Source: an uncultured Methylococcaceae bacterium
Lineage (GTDB): Bacteria; Pseudomonadota; Gammaproteobacteria; Methylococcales; Methylomonadaceae
Length of the DNA stretch: 36,943 bases
Reading direction: 5' to 3'
Assembly: GCA_903938485.1 (NCBI GenBank)
Contig: CAJADF010000039.1
Coordinates: 1-36,943 of the forward strand
The first letter of the stretch is position 1; each line of letters starts with the position of its first letter. The position numbers and the translations under genes were made by a program. A model generated the notes under the pieces. The model saw only the letters and a program-made list of their open reading frames with translations. It searched no databases and was not told the origin of the DNA. This document shows positions 25,514 through 34,500 of this stretch, one piece after another.

Positions 25514-26236
25514 TTATTTTTGAAGATTGCCCGCGTGTAATCCACACTCTTTTTTTCCGCCACTTTCCCACCACCAACGCCCAACCCGTTCATGTTGATT
25601 GGGTAATACTGCGCGAGTACAGGGTTCGCAACCTATGCTGATAAAGCCTTGTTGATGTAATGGGTTGTAGGGTACTTGATGCGCTTCAATATAATCCCAA
25701 ACCTGACTAGATGACCAGTTGATCAGCGGATTAAATTTAATTAAGGTTTTTTCTGAGGTTGAAAAAACAGTGTCAATTTGTATTTCAGGGATTTCTTGGC
25801 GAGTATCTAAGCTTTGATCTTTTCGTTGACCAGTAATCCATGCATCTAACTGTGCTAATTTACGTTTTAAAGGTTCAACTTTACGGATGCCACAACATTC
25901 TTGATGACCGTCTTCATAAAAGCTAAATAGACCTTTTTGGGTTACAAAGCTCTCGAGTGCCTCTCTATTTGGGCTGAGTAATTCAATATCAATTTGATAA
26001 TGCTTTCTGACCTGCTCAATAAAACGATAGGTTTCTGGATGTAAGCGACCGGTGTCCAATGAAAATACCTTAATATCACTGCGTAGCCTAATTGCCATAT
26101 CAATTAACACCACATCTTCTGCGCCGCTAAAAGAAATAGCTATATTTTCATGTAGTTCTAGGGCAGACTTAATAATGTTTCTAGGATTTTTATCGGCCAA
26201 TTCAGCTTGTAATGTGTCAATTGTATTTGCAGTCAT
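25514..26236 (-). CDS. cysH: Adenylyl-sulfate/PAPS reductase CysH, Fe-S type
   Basis: Assimilatory sulfonucleotide reductase of 240 residues, making sulfite from APS (or PAPS) with thioredoxin. PP-loop-like [10 protein letters not shown] (35-44) binds the nucleotide. The cysteines C114-C115 ([13 protein letters not shown]) and C203, C206 (GCEPCTRA) are the [4Fe-4S] ligands that mark the APS-reductase type, absent in classical PAPS reductases. The catalytic cysteine is C231 in ECGLH. The gene starts 9 nt after gshA, linking cysteine supply to glutathione synthesis. No other sulfate assimilation genes are in the window. Preference for APS over PAPS is inferred from the Fe-S motif. Confidence 0.9.
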   Translation of the reverse strand: MTANTIDTLQAELADKNPRNIIKSALELHENIAISFSGAEDVVLIDMAIRLRSDIKVFSLDTGRLHPETYRFIEQVRKHYQIDIELLSPNREALESFVTQKGLFSFYEDGHQECCGIRKVEPLKRKLAQLDAWITGQRKDQSLDTRQEIPEIQIDTVFSTSEKTLIKFNPLINWSSSQVWDYIEAHQVPYNPLHQQGFISIGCEPCTRAVLPNQHERVGRWWWESGGKKECGLHAGNLQK

Positions 26237-26245
26237 AACAGTTTA

Positions 26246-27832
26246 TTAAGTTTGAGTGAAATAATTAGCGAGAAACTGCTCAAATGGCATTTGGGGTGTT
26301 CGCTCAATTTCCTGCTGTTTAGCGATAGATTTAATAGCCAGTTCACTAAATTCTTTTCGAATAGATTCATCCAAGGTTGCTGCTTTAAAGAGTGCGGCAT
26401 GCTCTTGCGATTTGGTTAAAGCAAAACGAGTATACGGAACTTTGGCTTCTGTCATCTGTGATAAGATTTTAGCCGATGGCGTTAGATCAGGATTATTGAC
26501 CACCGCTTTTTGTGTTTCTAAAGCTCTTGTATAAGGTTTATCAAGGTTAGCATTATCAAGAATCTCACAGACAGTTTGCATGGAATTTAAAATTTCCATA
26601 GCCCAAGTCCTTAAAAGAATATTTTCGTCACCTTTAAAGAGCGTTAAACCGGGTTTTCTGCCCTGATTAGCGACCGCTAATTGATTAGAATTATTAATTT
26701 TCTGATCAATATCAGTGTTTTTTGGACTCTCATTAAGTAAACAGGTTAATAATAATGCTTCAATAAATCGTGCTTTATCGACATCAATACCGATGGGATT
26801 AAAAATATCTAAATCTAAAGAACGCATTTCTACATAACGCACCCCGCGTTTTTTAAGCGCTAGGGTTGGCTTTTCCCCTGAATTAATAATCTGCTTAGGT
26901 CGCATTGTGCTGTAGAACTCGTTTTCAATTTGTAGAATATTAGCATTGAGTTGTTGATACTCACCGTTGACATTAACGCCCAGCATTTCATACTCAGGGT
27001 AGGGCGTACTTATCGCTTGAGTCAAACTTTCTACATATCCGTTTAGCGAGTTGTAATCTATTTTTAAATTAGCTTGGTTTTTACTCTTATAACCAATATC
27101 ACTCATGCGTAAAGACGTTGCAAACGGGTGATAAAGCGTACCCGCATCAAACTCTTCAAATTGAACCATTAACTCGGGGCGACTTTTAAAGAAGTTTTTA
27201 CAAATAGCGGGTGAGGCGCCAAATAAATATAAAATCAGCCAGCCTATCCGTTGAAAATTACGCGTTAAGCCAAAATAGGCACTCGCTCTAAATTCATCAA
27301 TGGATTCTGTGCGGCCTTCAATTTTATGTAGCGTAGGCCAAAGTAGTTCTGGGACTGAATAATTAAAATGTATACCGGCGATGGCTTGCATGGTTCTGCC
27401 ATAACGATGCCATAAGCCATGTCGATACACATGTTTCATGCGACCCATATTCGAGTTACCGTAAGTTGCAATCGGAATGCTTAAATCGCCATCAATACCA
27501 CAGGGCATGCTGGCACCCAGTAATATTTCATCATCAAGACAGTCATAAACGACTTCATGAATATTACGCAGATAACTCAAAGCATCAGTAATGTCAGAAA
27601 ACGCAGGTGTAATTAACTCAATTAACGCTTCAGAATAATCAGTGGTAATGCAGGGGTGTGTTAATGCAGAACCTAAGGCGATAGGGTGTGGCGTTTGTGC
27701 AATTAAGCCATTTTTTCCTAAACGTAGACTTTCTTTTTCAATACCTTTTAAGCCACCACATAAAAGCTGGTGTTGGTCTTTATCAAGTAATTGTTGGAGT
27801 CGCGTTGGAAGTGTATTGGTAAAATAGGTCAT
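26246..27832 (-). CDS. gshA: Glutamate-cysteine ligase GshA (proteobacterial type)
   Basis: First enzyme of glutathione synthesis, 528 residues, close to the Escherichia coli type (518). Visible family segments are GLKGIEKESLRL (27-38), TDYSEALIELITP, HEVVYDCLDDEILLGASMPC, a GIHFNYSVP stretch in the active site and RYVEMRSLDLDIFNPIGID, with MEILNSMQ in the C-terminal half. It ligates glutamate to cysteine using ATP. It is the first gene of a gshA-cysH(-ettA) unit and is divergent from recQ across 82 nt. No good ribosome-binding site lies before the ATG at 27832, but the N-terminal sequence supports this start. Confidence 0.93.
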   Translation of the reverse strand: MTYFTNTLPTRLQQLLDKDQHQLLCGGLKGIEKESLRLGKNGLIAQTPHPIALGSALTHPCITTDYSEALIELITPAFSDITDALSYLRNIHEVVYDCLDDEILLGASMPCGIDGDLSIPIATYGNSNMGRMKHVYRHGLWHRYGRTMQAIAGIHFNYSVPELLWPTLHKIEGRTESIDEFRASAYFGLTRNFQRIGWLILYLFGASPAICKNFFKSRPELMVQFEEFDAGTLYHPFATSLRMSDIGYKSKNQANLKIDYNSLNGYVESLTQAISTPYPEYEMLGVNVNGEYQQLNANILQIENEFYSTMRPKQIINSGEKPTLALKKRGVRYVEMRSLDLDIFNPIGIDVDKARFIEALLLTCLLNESPKNTDIDQKINNSNQLAVANQGRKPGLTLFKGDENILLRTWAMEILNSMQTVCEILDNANLDKPYTRALETQKAVVNNPDLTPSAKILSQMTEAKVPYTRFALTKSQEHAALFKAATLDESIRKEFSELAIKSIAKQQEIERTPQMPFEQFLANYFTQT

Positions 27833-27914
27833 TGAGTAGGCGTGTATCCACAGCTGTCCTGTATAATCGAGCTATTATAATGGGTTTAGTTGATTGAAGA
27901 AATAATATCGTCGT
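27833..27914. promoter_or_regulatory. Divergent promoter region gshA/recQ
   Basis: The 82-nt gap contains two exact TATAAT hexamers on the plus strand (27862-27867 and 27876-27881). The second is in the palindrome ATTATAAT, so it also reads as a -10 on the minus strand. No convincing -35 is at the right distance on either strand. The promoters are inferred from position and -10 elements only. Confidence 0.4.
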
Positions 27915-30047
27915 ATGCAAAGCACTATAACGCAGCAAGCGCTTGAGGTTTTAAAGTCTTTATTTGGTTATGATCAATTCAGAGGCCAGCAACAAGCCGT
28001 TATAGAATCAGTCATTGCGGGTCAAGATGCGTTGGTGTTGATGCCAACGGGTGGCGGCAAATCATTATGTTATCAGATACCTGCTTTAATCAGGCCCGGC
28101 GTGGGTATTGTGATATCTCCTTTAATTGCATTAATGCAAGATCAAGTGAGCGCTTTATTACAACTAGGGGTTAAAGCGGCATTTCTAAACTCGAGTTTAA
28201 ATCTAGAGCAAGTCCGAGTCATTGAAAGCCAGTTGCTTAATCAAGAATTGGATTTGTTATACATAGCGCCAGAGCGCTTAACTTCAGAACGCACTTTAAG
28301 TCTTTTTAAGCGCTTAAAAATTGCTTTATTTGCCATTGATGAAGCGCATTGCGTCTCACAATGGGGGCATGATTTTCGGGTAGATTATTTACAATTATCT
28401 TTATTGCATGAACAGTTTCCGACCATTCCACGCATTGCTTTAACGGCTACAGCGGATGAGAAAACCCGGGTAGAGATTAAACAGCGCTTAAATTTAGACG
28501 AGGCTCCGTTATATATCAGTAGTTTTGATAGGCCCAATATTCGCTATCGTATTGTATTAAAACAAAATGCACGATTACAGTTAATTGAGTTTATCAATGC
28601 TGAACATAAAGGTGATTCTGGCATTGTGTATTGTTTATCTCGTAAAAAAGTCGACGAAACTGCTGAGTATCTTAGAGGCAAAGGTATCAATGCCTTGGCT
28701 TACCATGCGGGCATGACTAATGAATTACGTAGCGTTCATCAACATCAATTTTTAATGGTGGAGGGTTTAGTCATAGTCGCTACCATAGCTTTTGGTATGG
28801 GTATTGATAAGCCCAATGTACGTTTTGTGGCGCATTTAGACTTACCCAAGAGTGTAGAAGCTTATTATCAAGAAACAGGGAGAGCCGGTCGAGATGGTTT
28901 ACCCGCTAATGCGTGGATGGCTTATGGCTTACAAGATGTCATTACACTCAGGAGAATGTTAGCGGATTCGCCTGCAGATGAAACCCATAAACGCTTAGAA
29001 TTACATAAATTAGATGCTATGTTGGCTTTATGTGAACAAGTACATTGCCGACGCCAGGGTTTATTAAGTTATTTTGGTGATCAATTACACCACGCTTGTA
29101 ACAATTGCGATACCTGTTTAGAAATTGTAGAAACGTGGGACGGTACATTAGCGGCTCAACAAGCATTGTCCTGTATCTATCGCACCGGACAGCGCTATGG
29201 AGTCGGGTATTTAATTGAAGTGTTATTAGGCAAAGCTACAGAGCGTATTGTTAATGCCGCACACGACAAACTATCAACCTTTGGTATTGGTAAAGATTTA
29301 GATGAACAGCAATGGTCATCCGTATTTAGGCAATTAGTCGCTCGTAATTTAGTGACTGTCAATTTTGAACATTTTGGTGTTTTACAATTAACGGATGCTT
29401 GTAGGCCCATTTTACGAGGTGAGCAACAACTCGTATTGCGTAAAGATATTAAAGTGGAAAAGTCTAAAGCCAGTCGTAAAGGGCAGAATAAACCTGTATC
29501 TCTCCGTCAATCAGCAGGTGATTTATGGGAAGCGTTAAGAGCAAAACGCCGAAGGATAGCAGATGATCAAGATGTCCCGCCTTATATTATATTCAATGAT
29601 GCTACTTTGATGGCGATGGTTGAAGAAAAACCAATCACCCTTGGACAAATGGCAACATTGTCGGGAGTAGGTGTGCGAAAATTAGAGTTATATGGCGAAC
29701 AGTTTTTAGACGTTATATTAGCGCACACCAGCGTACATAAAATCCCAGAGACTGTAAATGAATCGATAGCGTTATGTAGACTAGGGTTTAATGTCCAACA
29801 AATTGCCCAACAACGTGATCTTAAAGAAGACACTGTATATAACCATTTGGCACAGGGTTTAGAGCAGGGGCATTTAAAGTTAAACGATGTACTCGATTTA
29901 TCAGCGTCTGAGCTTAGAGCAATACAAGCGGTTATTCTTGGTTTGCCAGAAGATCAGCAAAATGCTTTAAAGCCTGCTTATGAGCAATTAGAAGGGCAAT
30001 ATAGTTATGGTGTTTTGCGCTGTGCGCGCGCAGCATTGCAATTATAA
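27915..30047 (+). CDS. recQ: ATP-dependent DNA helicase RecQ
   Basis: RecQ helicase of 710 residues, about 100 longer than E. coli RecQ. Domains: helicase with MPTGGGKS (43-50) and IDEAHCVSQWGHDFR (141-155); the second RecA lobe with ATIAFGMGIDKPNVRF and QETGRAGRDG; RQC zinc site with C-x-x-x-x-x-C (CEQVHC) and CNNCDTC; winged helix; HRDC (~535-610: LWEALRAKRRRIA ... GVGVRKLELYG). An extra C-terminal helix-turn-helix (~620-700: TVNESIALCRLGFNVQQIAQ) is the extension also seen in some other RecQ proteins. Role: 3'-5' unwinding in recombination repair. Stands alone, divergent from gshA. Confidence 0.95.
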   Translation: MQSTITQQALEVLKSLFGYDQFRGQQQAVIESVIAGQDALVLMPTGGGKSLCYQIPALIRPGVGIVISPLIALMQDQVSALLQLGVKAAFLNSSLNLEQVRVIESQLLNQELDLLYIAPERLTSERTLSLFKRLKIALFAIDEAHCVSQWGHDFRVDYLQLSLLHEQFPTIPRIALTATADEKTRVEIKQRLNLDEAPLYISSFDRPNIRYRIVLKQNARLQLIEFINAEHKGDSGIVYCLSRKKVDETAEYLRGKGINALAYHAGMTNELRSVHQHQFLMVEGLVIVATIAFGMGIDKPNVRFVAHLDLPKSVEAYYQETGRAGRDGLPANAWMAYGLQDVITLRRMLADSPADETHKRLELHKLDAMLALCEQVHCRRQGLLSYFGDQLHHACNNCDTCLEIVETWDGTLAAQQALSCIYRTGQRYGVGYLIEVLLGKATERIVNAAHDKLSTFGIGKDLDEQQWSSVFRQLVARNLVTVNFEHFGVLQLTDACRPILRGEQQLVLRKDIKVEKSKASRKGQNKPVSLRQSAGDLWEALRAKRRRIADDQDVPPYIIFNDATLMAMVEEKPITLGQMATLSGVGVRKLELYGEQFLDVILAHTSVHKIPETVNESIALCRLGFNVQQIAQQRDLKEDTVYNHLAQGLEQGHLKLNDVLDLSASELRAIQAVILGLPEDQQNALKPAYEQLEGQYSYGVLRCARAALQL

Positions 30048-30159
30048 TGTTAGACAATGATGGATCATCTTGCACCGGATTGATACAAAATTAGCTACGG
30101 CTGTTGTACCATAAACAAAAGCATTATTACCAAACAACAACTTAATAGTGGAGAAAAGC

Positions 30160-30654
30160 ATGGCGGTTAGTATAGAAGATTTTAAAAAAGCGCTACAACT
30201 TTGGGCAAGTGGCGTTACGGTAGTGACTACAAACTCAGAAAAATTTGGTTTACAAGGTATGACGGTCACTGCTTTTTCCAGTGTTTCTGCTACTCCGCCT
30301 CAAATACTCGTTTGTTTAAACCAAAATGCAGATACGGTTAATGGAATTGAAGAGAGTCAGAATTTTGCAGTTAATATATTGCGAGCTGATCAACAGGGGG
30401 TTTCAAATGAATTTGCCGGGGGTGCCAGCCAACAACAGCGTATCGATAATAATTCTTGGACTGCGGGCTTAAGTGGTGTTCCGCTGTTGAATGACAGCAT
30501 TGTCTCTTTAGATTGTAAAGTGGTTAATAAAGTCTTGGTGGGTACACATTGGATAGTGATTGGTGAGATTCAAGACAGTGTCTGTAGGGAGGGTGAGCCA
30601 TTAATGTATTTCTCAGGTGCTTATCGAGCGTTAGCAGATCAATCATTCGTATAA
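30160..30654 (+). CDS. Flavin reductase family protein (HpaC/FMN-binding split barrel)
   Basis: Protein of 164 residues from the ATG at 30160, chosen because GGAG lies 6 nt upstream; a GTG at 30148 would put that site inside the gene. The pattern F-K-K-A-L-x-x-W-A-S-G-V-T-V-V-T-T, GMTVTAFSSVSATPPQILVCL and FAVNILRADQQ is that of NAD(P)H:flavin reductases that supply reduced flavin to two-component oxygenases or act alone. The GxT[VA]xxxxSVSxxPP flavin loop is intact. No partner oxygenase is in the window. Physiological substrate unknown. It is followed by a hairpin at 30680-30705. Confidence 0.87.
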   Translation: MAVSIEDFKKALQLWASGVTVVTTNSEKFGLQGMTVTAFSSVSATPPQILVCLNQNADTVNGIEESQNFAVNILRADQQGVSNEFAGGASQQQRIDNNSWTAGLSGVPLLNDSIVSLDCKVVNKVLVGTHWIVIGEIQDSVCREGEPLMYFSGAYRALADQSFV

Positions 30655-30679
30655 CTATTCGCCGTTAGCTATCAAAATA

Positions 30680-30705
30680 AGTTGGGTGGATTTGACCATC
30701 CAACT
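30680..30705. terminator. Hairpin downstream of the flavin reductase gene
   Basis: AGTTGGGTGG (30680-30689) and CCATCCAACT (30696-30705) pair over 10 bp with one G-T and a 6-nt loop, 25 bases past the stop. It carries the TTGGG core also present in the hairpins after both oxidase genes, but has no T-run. Confidence 0.5.
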
Positions 30706-31047
30706 CCCTCTTAGTTGGGATCTTCATAAATGTTTTGCTTTTTAGTAATGCCCATTTTAGTAAGAGCCAAAATACCCCTCTAGCACGCCAATAGTAGTTA
30801 TCCACCCCCCCTTTCCTAAGTAAATAGTCTCACTATTAATTTCATAATATACTTTTTACATTTCAGGTTTGTGTCATAAACTTATTTTTTATTAATGACT
30901 TCTGTTTTTTGCCGTTTTCTCCCGCAATCTCTGCCTTATTTTTCTCTCATTTACGTTACTTTATTTATTTATTTTAACTTTTGTTTTTAGATGGCTTTAT
31001 TTGTTTTTATTAGGCAAATACATGCGCTTATAAAAATAAATACGACT

Positions 31048-31061
31048 CAATGACGTCATTG
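31048..31061. promoter_or_regulatory. 14-bp perfect palindrome, candidate operator
   Basis: CAATGACGTCATTG is fully palindromic and lies 37 bp upstream of the candidate -35 hexamer of the second small-protein/oxidase pair, a typical activator-site distance. Nothing identifies the regulator. Confidence 0.4.
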
Positions 31062-31097
31062 CACATTAGTTTTTGTTAATAAATATTTAAATTTTAC

Positions 31098-31125
31098 TTG
31101 AAGTGATTGCTCGGTGTGATATCCT
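31098..31125 (+). promoter_or_regulatory. Possible sigma70 promoter for the second oxidase cassette
   Basis: TTGAAG and TATCCT at 16-bp spacing, about 90 nt upstream of the small-protein start at 31218. Both hexamers deviate from consensus, so this is a weak call that rests partly on position. Confidence 0.35.
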
Positions 31126-31217
31126 GTAATCATCTGTAATAATGTTAAACTATTTATTGCGGGTAAGAACTTGAAAGACAATTACCTTAACAATTATTAA
31201 CTTTACGAGGGGTTACC

Positions 31218-31535
31218 ATGAAAAAACATCACGGTTTTAAAACCAAACTGCTTGAGATGATGCTCATCATCTTAATCAGTCTTTGTGGAGGGGTGAGTTA
31301 CGCTAAATCAACTCATACTTCAACAGATTCTACTTTAAACACTCATGCGGAAGCGACTAGCCAACCGGCTGTTGTTAAATCGCGTAATGCACGTCAAAGA
31401 ATGGATGCGACAGCACGCAAAAATGCGGCTCAGCATTTTAAAGCGCATTACAAGCAAGCGCATGAGCAACATATTCTTGCGCACGCGCAAAAACACCAAG
31501 GTTTCTCTGGTAAAGGTCAAGGAGGTCTTCAATGA
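31218..31535 (+). CDS. Small secreted His-rich partner protein of the second multicopper oxidase
   Basis: No named family recognised. It has 105 residues: a signal peptide (basic MKKHHGFKTK, hydrophobic 11-25, cleavage after SYA at ~29), a Ser/Thr-rich linker, then a basic, probably helical region. Residues 52-78 (VVKSRNARQ...ARKNAAQ...) align with the partner of the first oxidase. Residues 72-93 contain six histidines (H73, 77, 82, 85, 89, 93) spaced 3-5 apart as on one face of a helix, and could bind copper or manganese. The tail is GFSGKGQGG. Ribosome-binding site GAGGGG lies at 31207-31212. It overlaps the oxidase gene by 4 nt (ATGA). Suggested role: metal delivery, folding or a small subunit; not proven. 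Confidence 0.82.
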   Translation: MKKHHGFKTKLLEMMLIILISLCGGVSYAKSTHTSTDSTLNTHAEATSQPAVVKSRNARQRMDATARKNAAQHFKAHYKQAHEQHILAHAQKHQGFSGKGQGGLQ

Positions 31536-34500
31536 TCACGAACTTAAATAAAGCTATCAAAAATATATTGATGGCGTCGAGCATGGCTGTGGTTTCTGCA
31601 AGCACGATGGCATCAGTTGGCGTACAAATTCCACCGCCAGGTCCCGGTCAAATTCCAGATTATTTTGGTGTGACACCTAACTTTGCTGAAAGTCCTTCAC
31701 CTCGATTTGTGACCGTCTCAGTGATTGATGGCGGTCCTTCGGGTGGTGGCGGTACAGGCGCGGTTTTAGCGGCGACTAACTACGATTACAACGTTGAAGT
31801 GTATACGCCTGGCGTTACTGACGTGCAAGTGGTTAATGGGGGTTCTGGCTATTCAAATGCGACATCCGTCTATTTAAACGGTGCAGCAGGCGTTACACCC
31901 GTCAGAGTAACGCCGGTTATTGTTAATGGTACGATTGTAAGTATTTTACAATTTGATCAATTTTTGCGTGATTCTGCGGGTAATTTAACAGCTACCGCTA
32001 ACCCAGCATGGGTGGGTAATAATGCGCTAACACCCTATTTACAAACGTCATCAGCGACTAAATTTAATACGCCGATTGCGGGAACAGGTATTCGTAAATT
32101 CGTGGATGCTTTACCCGGTTTAGCGTTTGTAGGTGGTGCTAAGTCATCTTATACGGGTGCTTATAACTTTGGCGGTACCGATGTTAATGGCAATGCCATT
32201 ACGGCGGGCCAAAACAACTTAGGCCAACAAATCCCACAAGCTACTGCGGATACAACGACCTTCCCGGGTTCTGATTACTATGTGATCGGTGAAGTAGAAT
32301 ATAAACAAAAGTTACATTCTGACTTACCCGCAACGCATTTACGCGGTTATGTCCAGTTAGATGCCAGCAATCGTCCTATTGGTAAGCCTCAATATTTAGG
32401 GCCTATCATTGTGGCGCAAAAAGATCGTCCCGTACGTGTTAAGTTGGTTAACTTATTATCACAAACGGCCGATGTATCCGGTGCTAAAGGTCATTTAACC
32501 GTTCCTGTCGACGTCACTTATATGGCAGCGAATGATACGTTTAACCGTACAGCCTTACATTTACACGGTGGTAACACGCCTTACATCAGTGATGGTACGC
32601 CGCGTCAATGGGTAAAACCCAAAGGTGAAGGTGTCGGATCTATGCCGGCTGATGGTAGCAATCCTACTAACCTAGGCTATAACAAAGGCGTGAGCGCGGC
32701 GAACGTCCCTGATATGTGGTTTGATGCGGCAGGTAATTTATTACCTAACAGCAGCACCTGTACGCAAGGTACGATTACCTGTACCACAGCGGGCGCAACG
32801 AATAACCCAGGTGATGGCTCATTAACGTTCTACTTTACCAACCAACAAAGTGCGCGCTTGATGTTTTATCATGACCACACGGAAGGTACGACACGTTTAA
32901 ACGTTTATGCCGGTTTAGCAGCACCGTATTTATTACAAGATCCAACGGAGCTTGATTTAATTAACGGGACTAACTTATCAGGCAATAACACGTCAGGTCT
33001 TAATGGCGCGCCTGTGCAAGTATTACCACCGTTGGCTGATACGATTCCGTTAATCATTCAAGAAAAAACTTTTGTAGCGAATGACACCATTCCAGTGCTT
33101 AACTTTTATGGTGCTTTCAAATCGCAATTAAACTCTCAAGATCCAACATGGAACTGGGGCGCATTGAAAGCGGGCTTTACTGATGGCATTCAATCTGGCA
33201 GCGTGCAAGACACGAACGGTACCGGTGATCTTTGGGTGCCACACGTGTTTATGACCAACCAAAACCCAGGTGATATTTCAGGGGCTAACAGCGTTGGGCG
33301 TTGGGATTATGGCCCATGGTTCTGGCCTCCCTTTATTGGTATTCAACACGGTCAAATCCTAAACCCTTACTACGATCCAGCGTGTAACTCAGCTAATAAC
33401 ACCATGGGGTGGTGTGAGGGTCAATGGATCCCAGGTATTCCTAACGGCAATACCATGACCAATGCAGATTTAACGGCTTTATATAACGCTATTCCTGCGG
33501 ATCCTAGCGTTTTAGCGAGCGATGTAACAGCAGCTATTGCATCACAACAAACGCTAAGCTCACCGACAGGTACACCTGAAGCGTTTAACGATACCCCCTT
33601 AGTCAATGGTACTGTGTATCCTTATGTGAATGTGGATCCAAAACCGTATCGTTTCCGTATCTTAAGTATCGCAGATGACCGCGCTATCAACTTATCATTA
33701 GTAGTGGCAGCGAGTAAAAACTCAGATACGACTGCAGCGGCTAATACGGGTACTAACAGCAGTGCGATCATGTGTGATGGTACGACTGCCGTTAATCCTG
33801 CGGATTGTACAGAAGTTAAAATGGTACCGTTTGACCGTTCTCAAGACGCTGTTTCGCCATTCCCTGCACATACGCGTGGTGACTTGCAAGATAACGGTTG
33901 GTATACCTCTCAAAAAGGTGGGGTCACATTTGACGGTCGTCCATCTGGGGTATTTGATCCTAGAACACGCGGTCCTATGATGGTACAAGTGGGTGTAGAC
34001 GGTGGTTTCTTATCATCACCGGTGCCTATTTATAACAAACCGATCAACTACGAGTACAACTTAAAGAACATTGTTGTCACTAACGTAAAAGAACACGCTT
34101 TATTATTAGGGCCTGCGGAACGTGCTGATGTGGTCGTAGACTTTAGTAACTTTGCGGGGTCGACTATCTTAATGTACAACGATGCACCCGCGGCATTACC
34201 TGCATTTGACTTACGTTTAGATTACTATACCGGTGATCCAGATAACACTGATACAGGGGGTACTTTCTCTACTGTGCCAGGTTATGGTCCTAACACACGT
34301 ACTTTATTACAAATCCGTGTTAGTAATAATGGCGGCGCTGTGGCGGCATCGGCACACCCTGATGATTTAGGGGTATACGATGACGGTACTAATACAGGCA
34401 CTGTATCGCCTACTTTAGTCAATGCTATTCAAACAGCATTTAGAAAAAGCCAAGAGCCTATTATCGTGCCACAAGCGGTGTATAACAGCACTTATGGAAA

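Larger units (their letters stand above)
30655..31217. other. Intergenic region upstream of the second oxidase cassette
   Basis: 563 nt with no credible gene. It begins with the hairpin at 30680-30705. In the distal part lie a 14-bp perfect palindrome CAATGACGTCATTG (31048-31061), a possible sigma70 promoter TTGAAG (31098-31103) with TATCCT (31120-31125) at 16-bp spacing, and a CTGTAAT direct repeat (31124-31130, 31134-31140) one helical turn apart. The region 30720-31040 is pyrimidine- and T-rich without recognisable structure. Confidence 0.5.
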
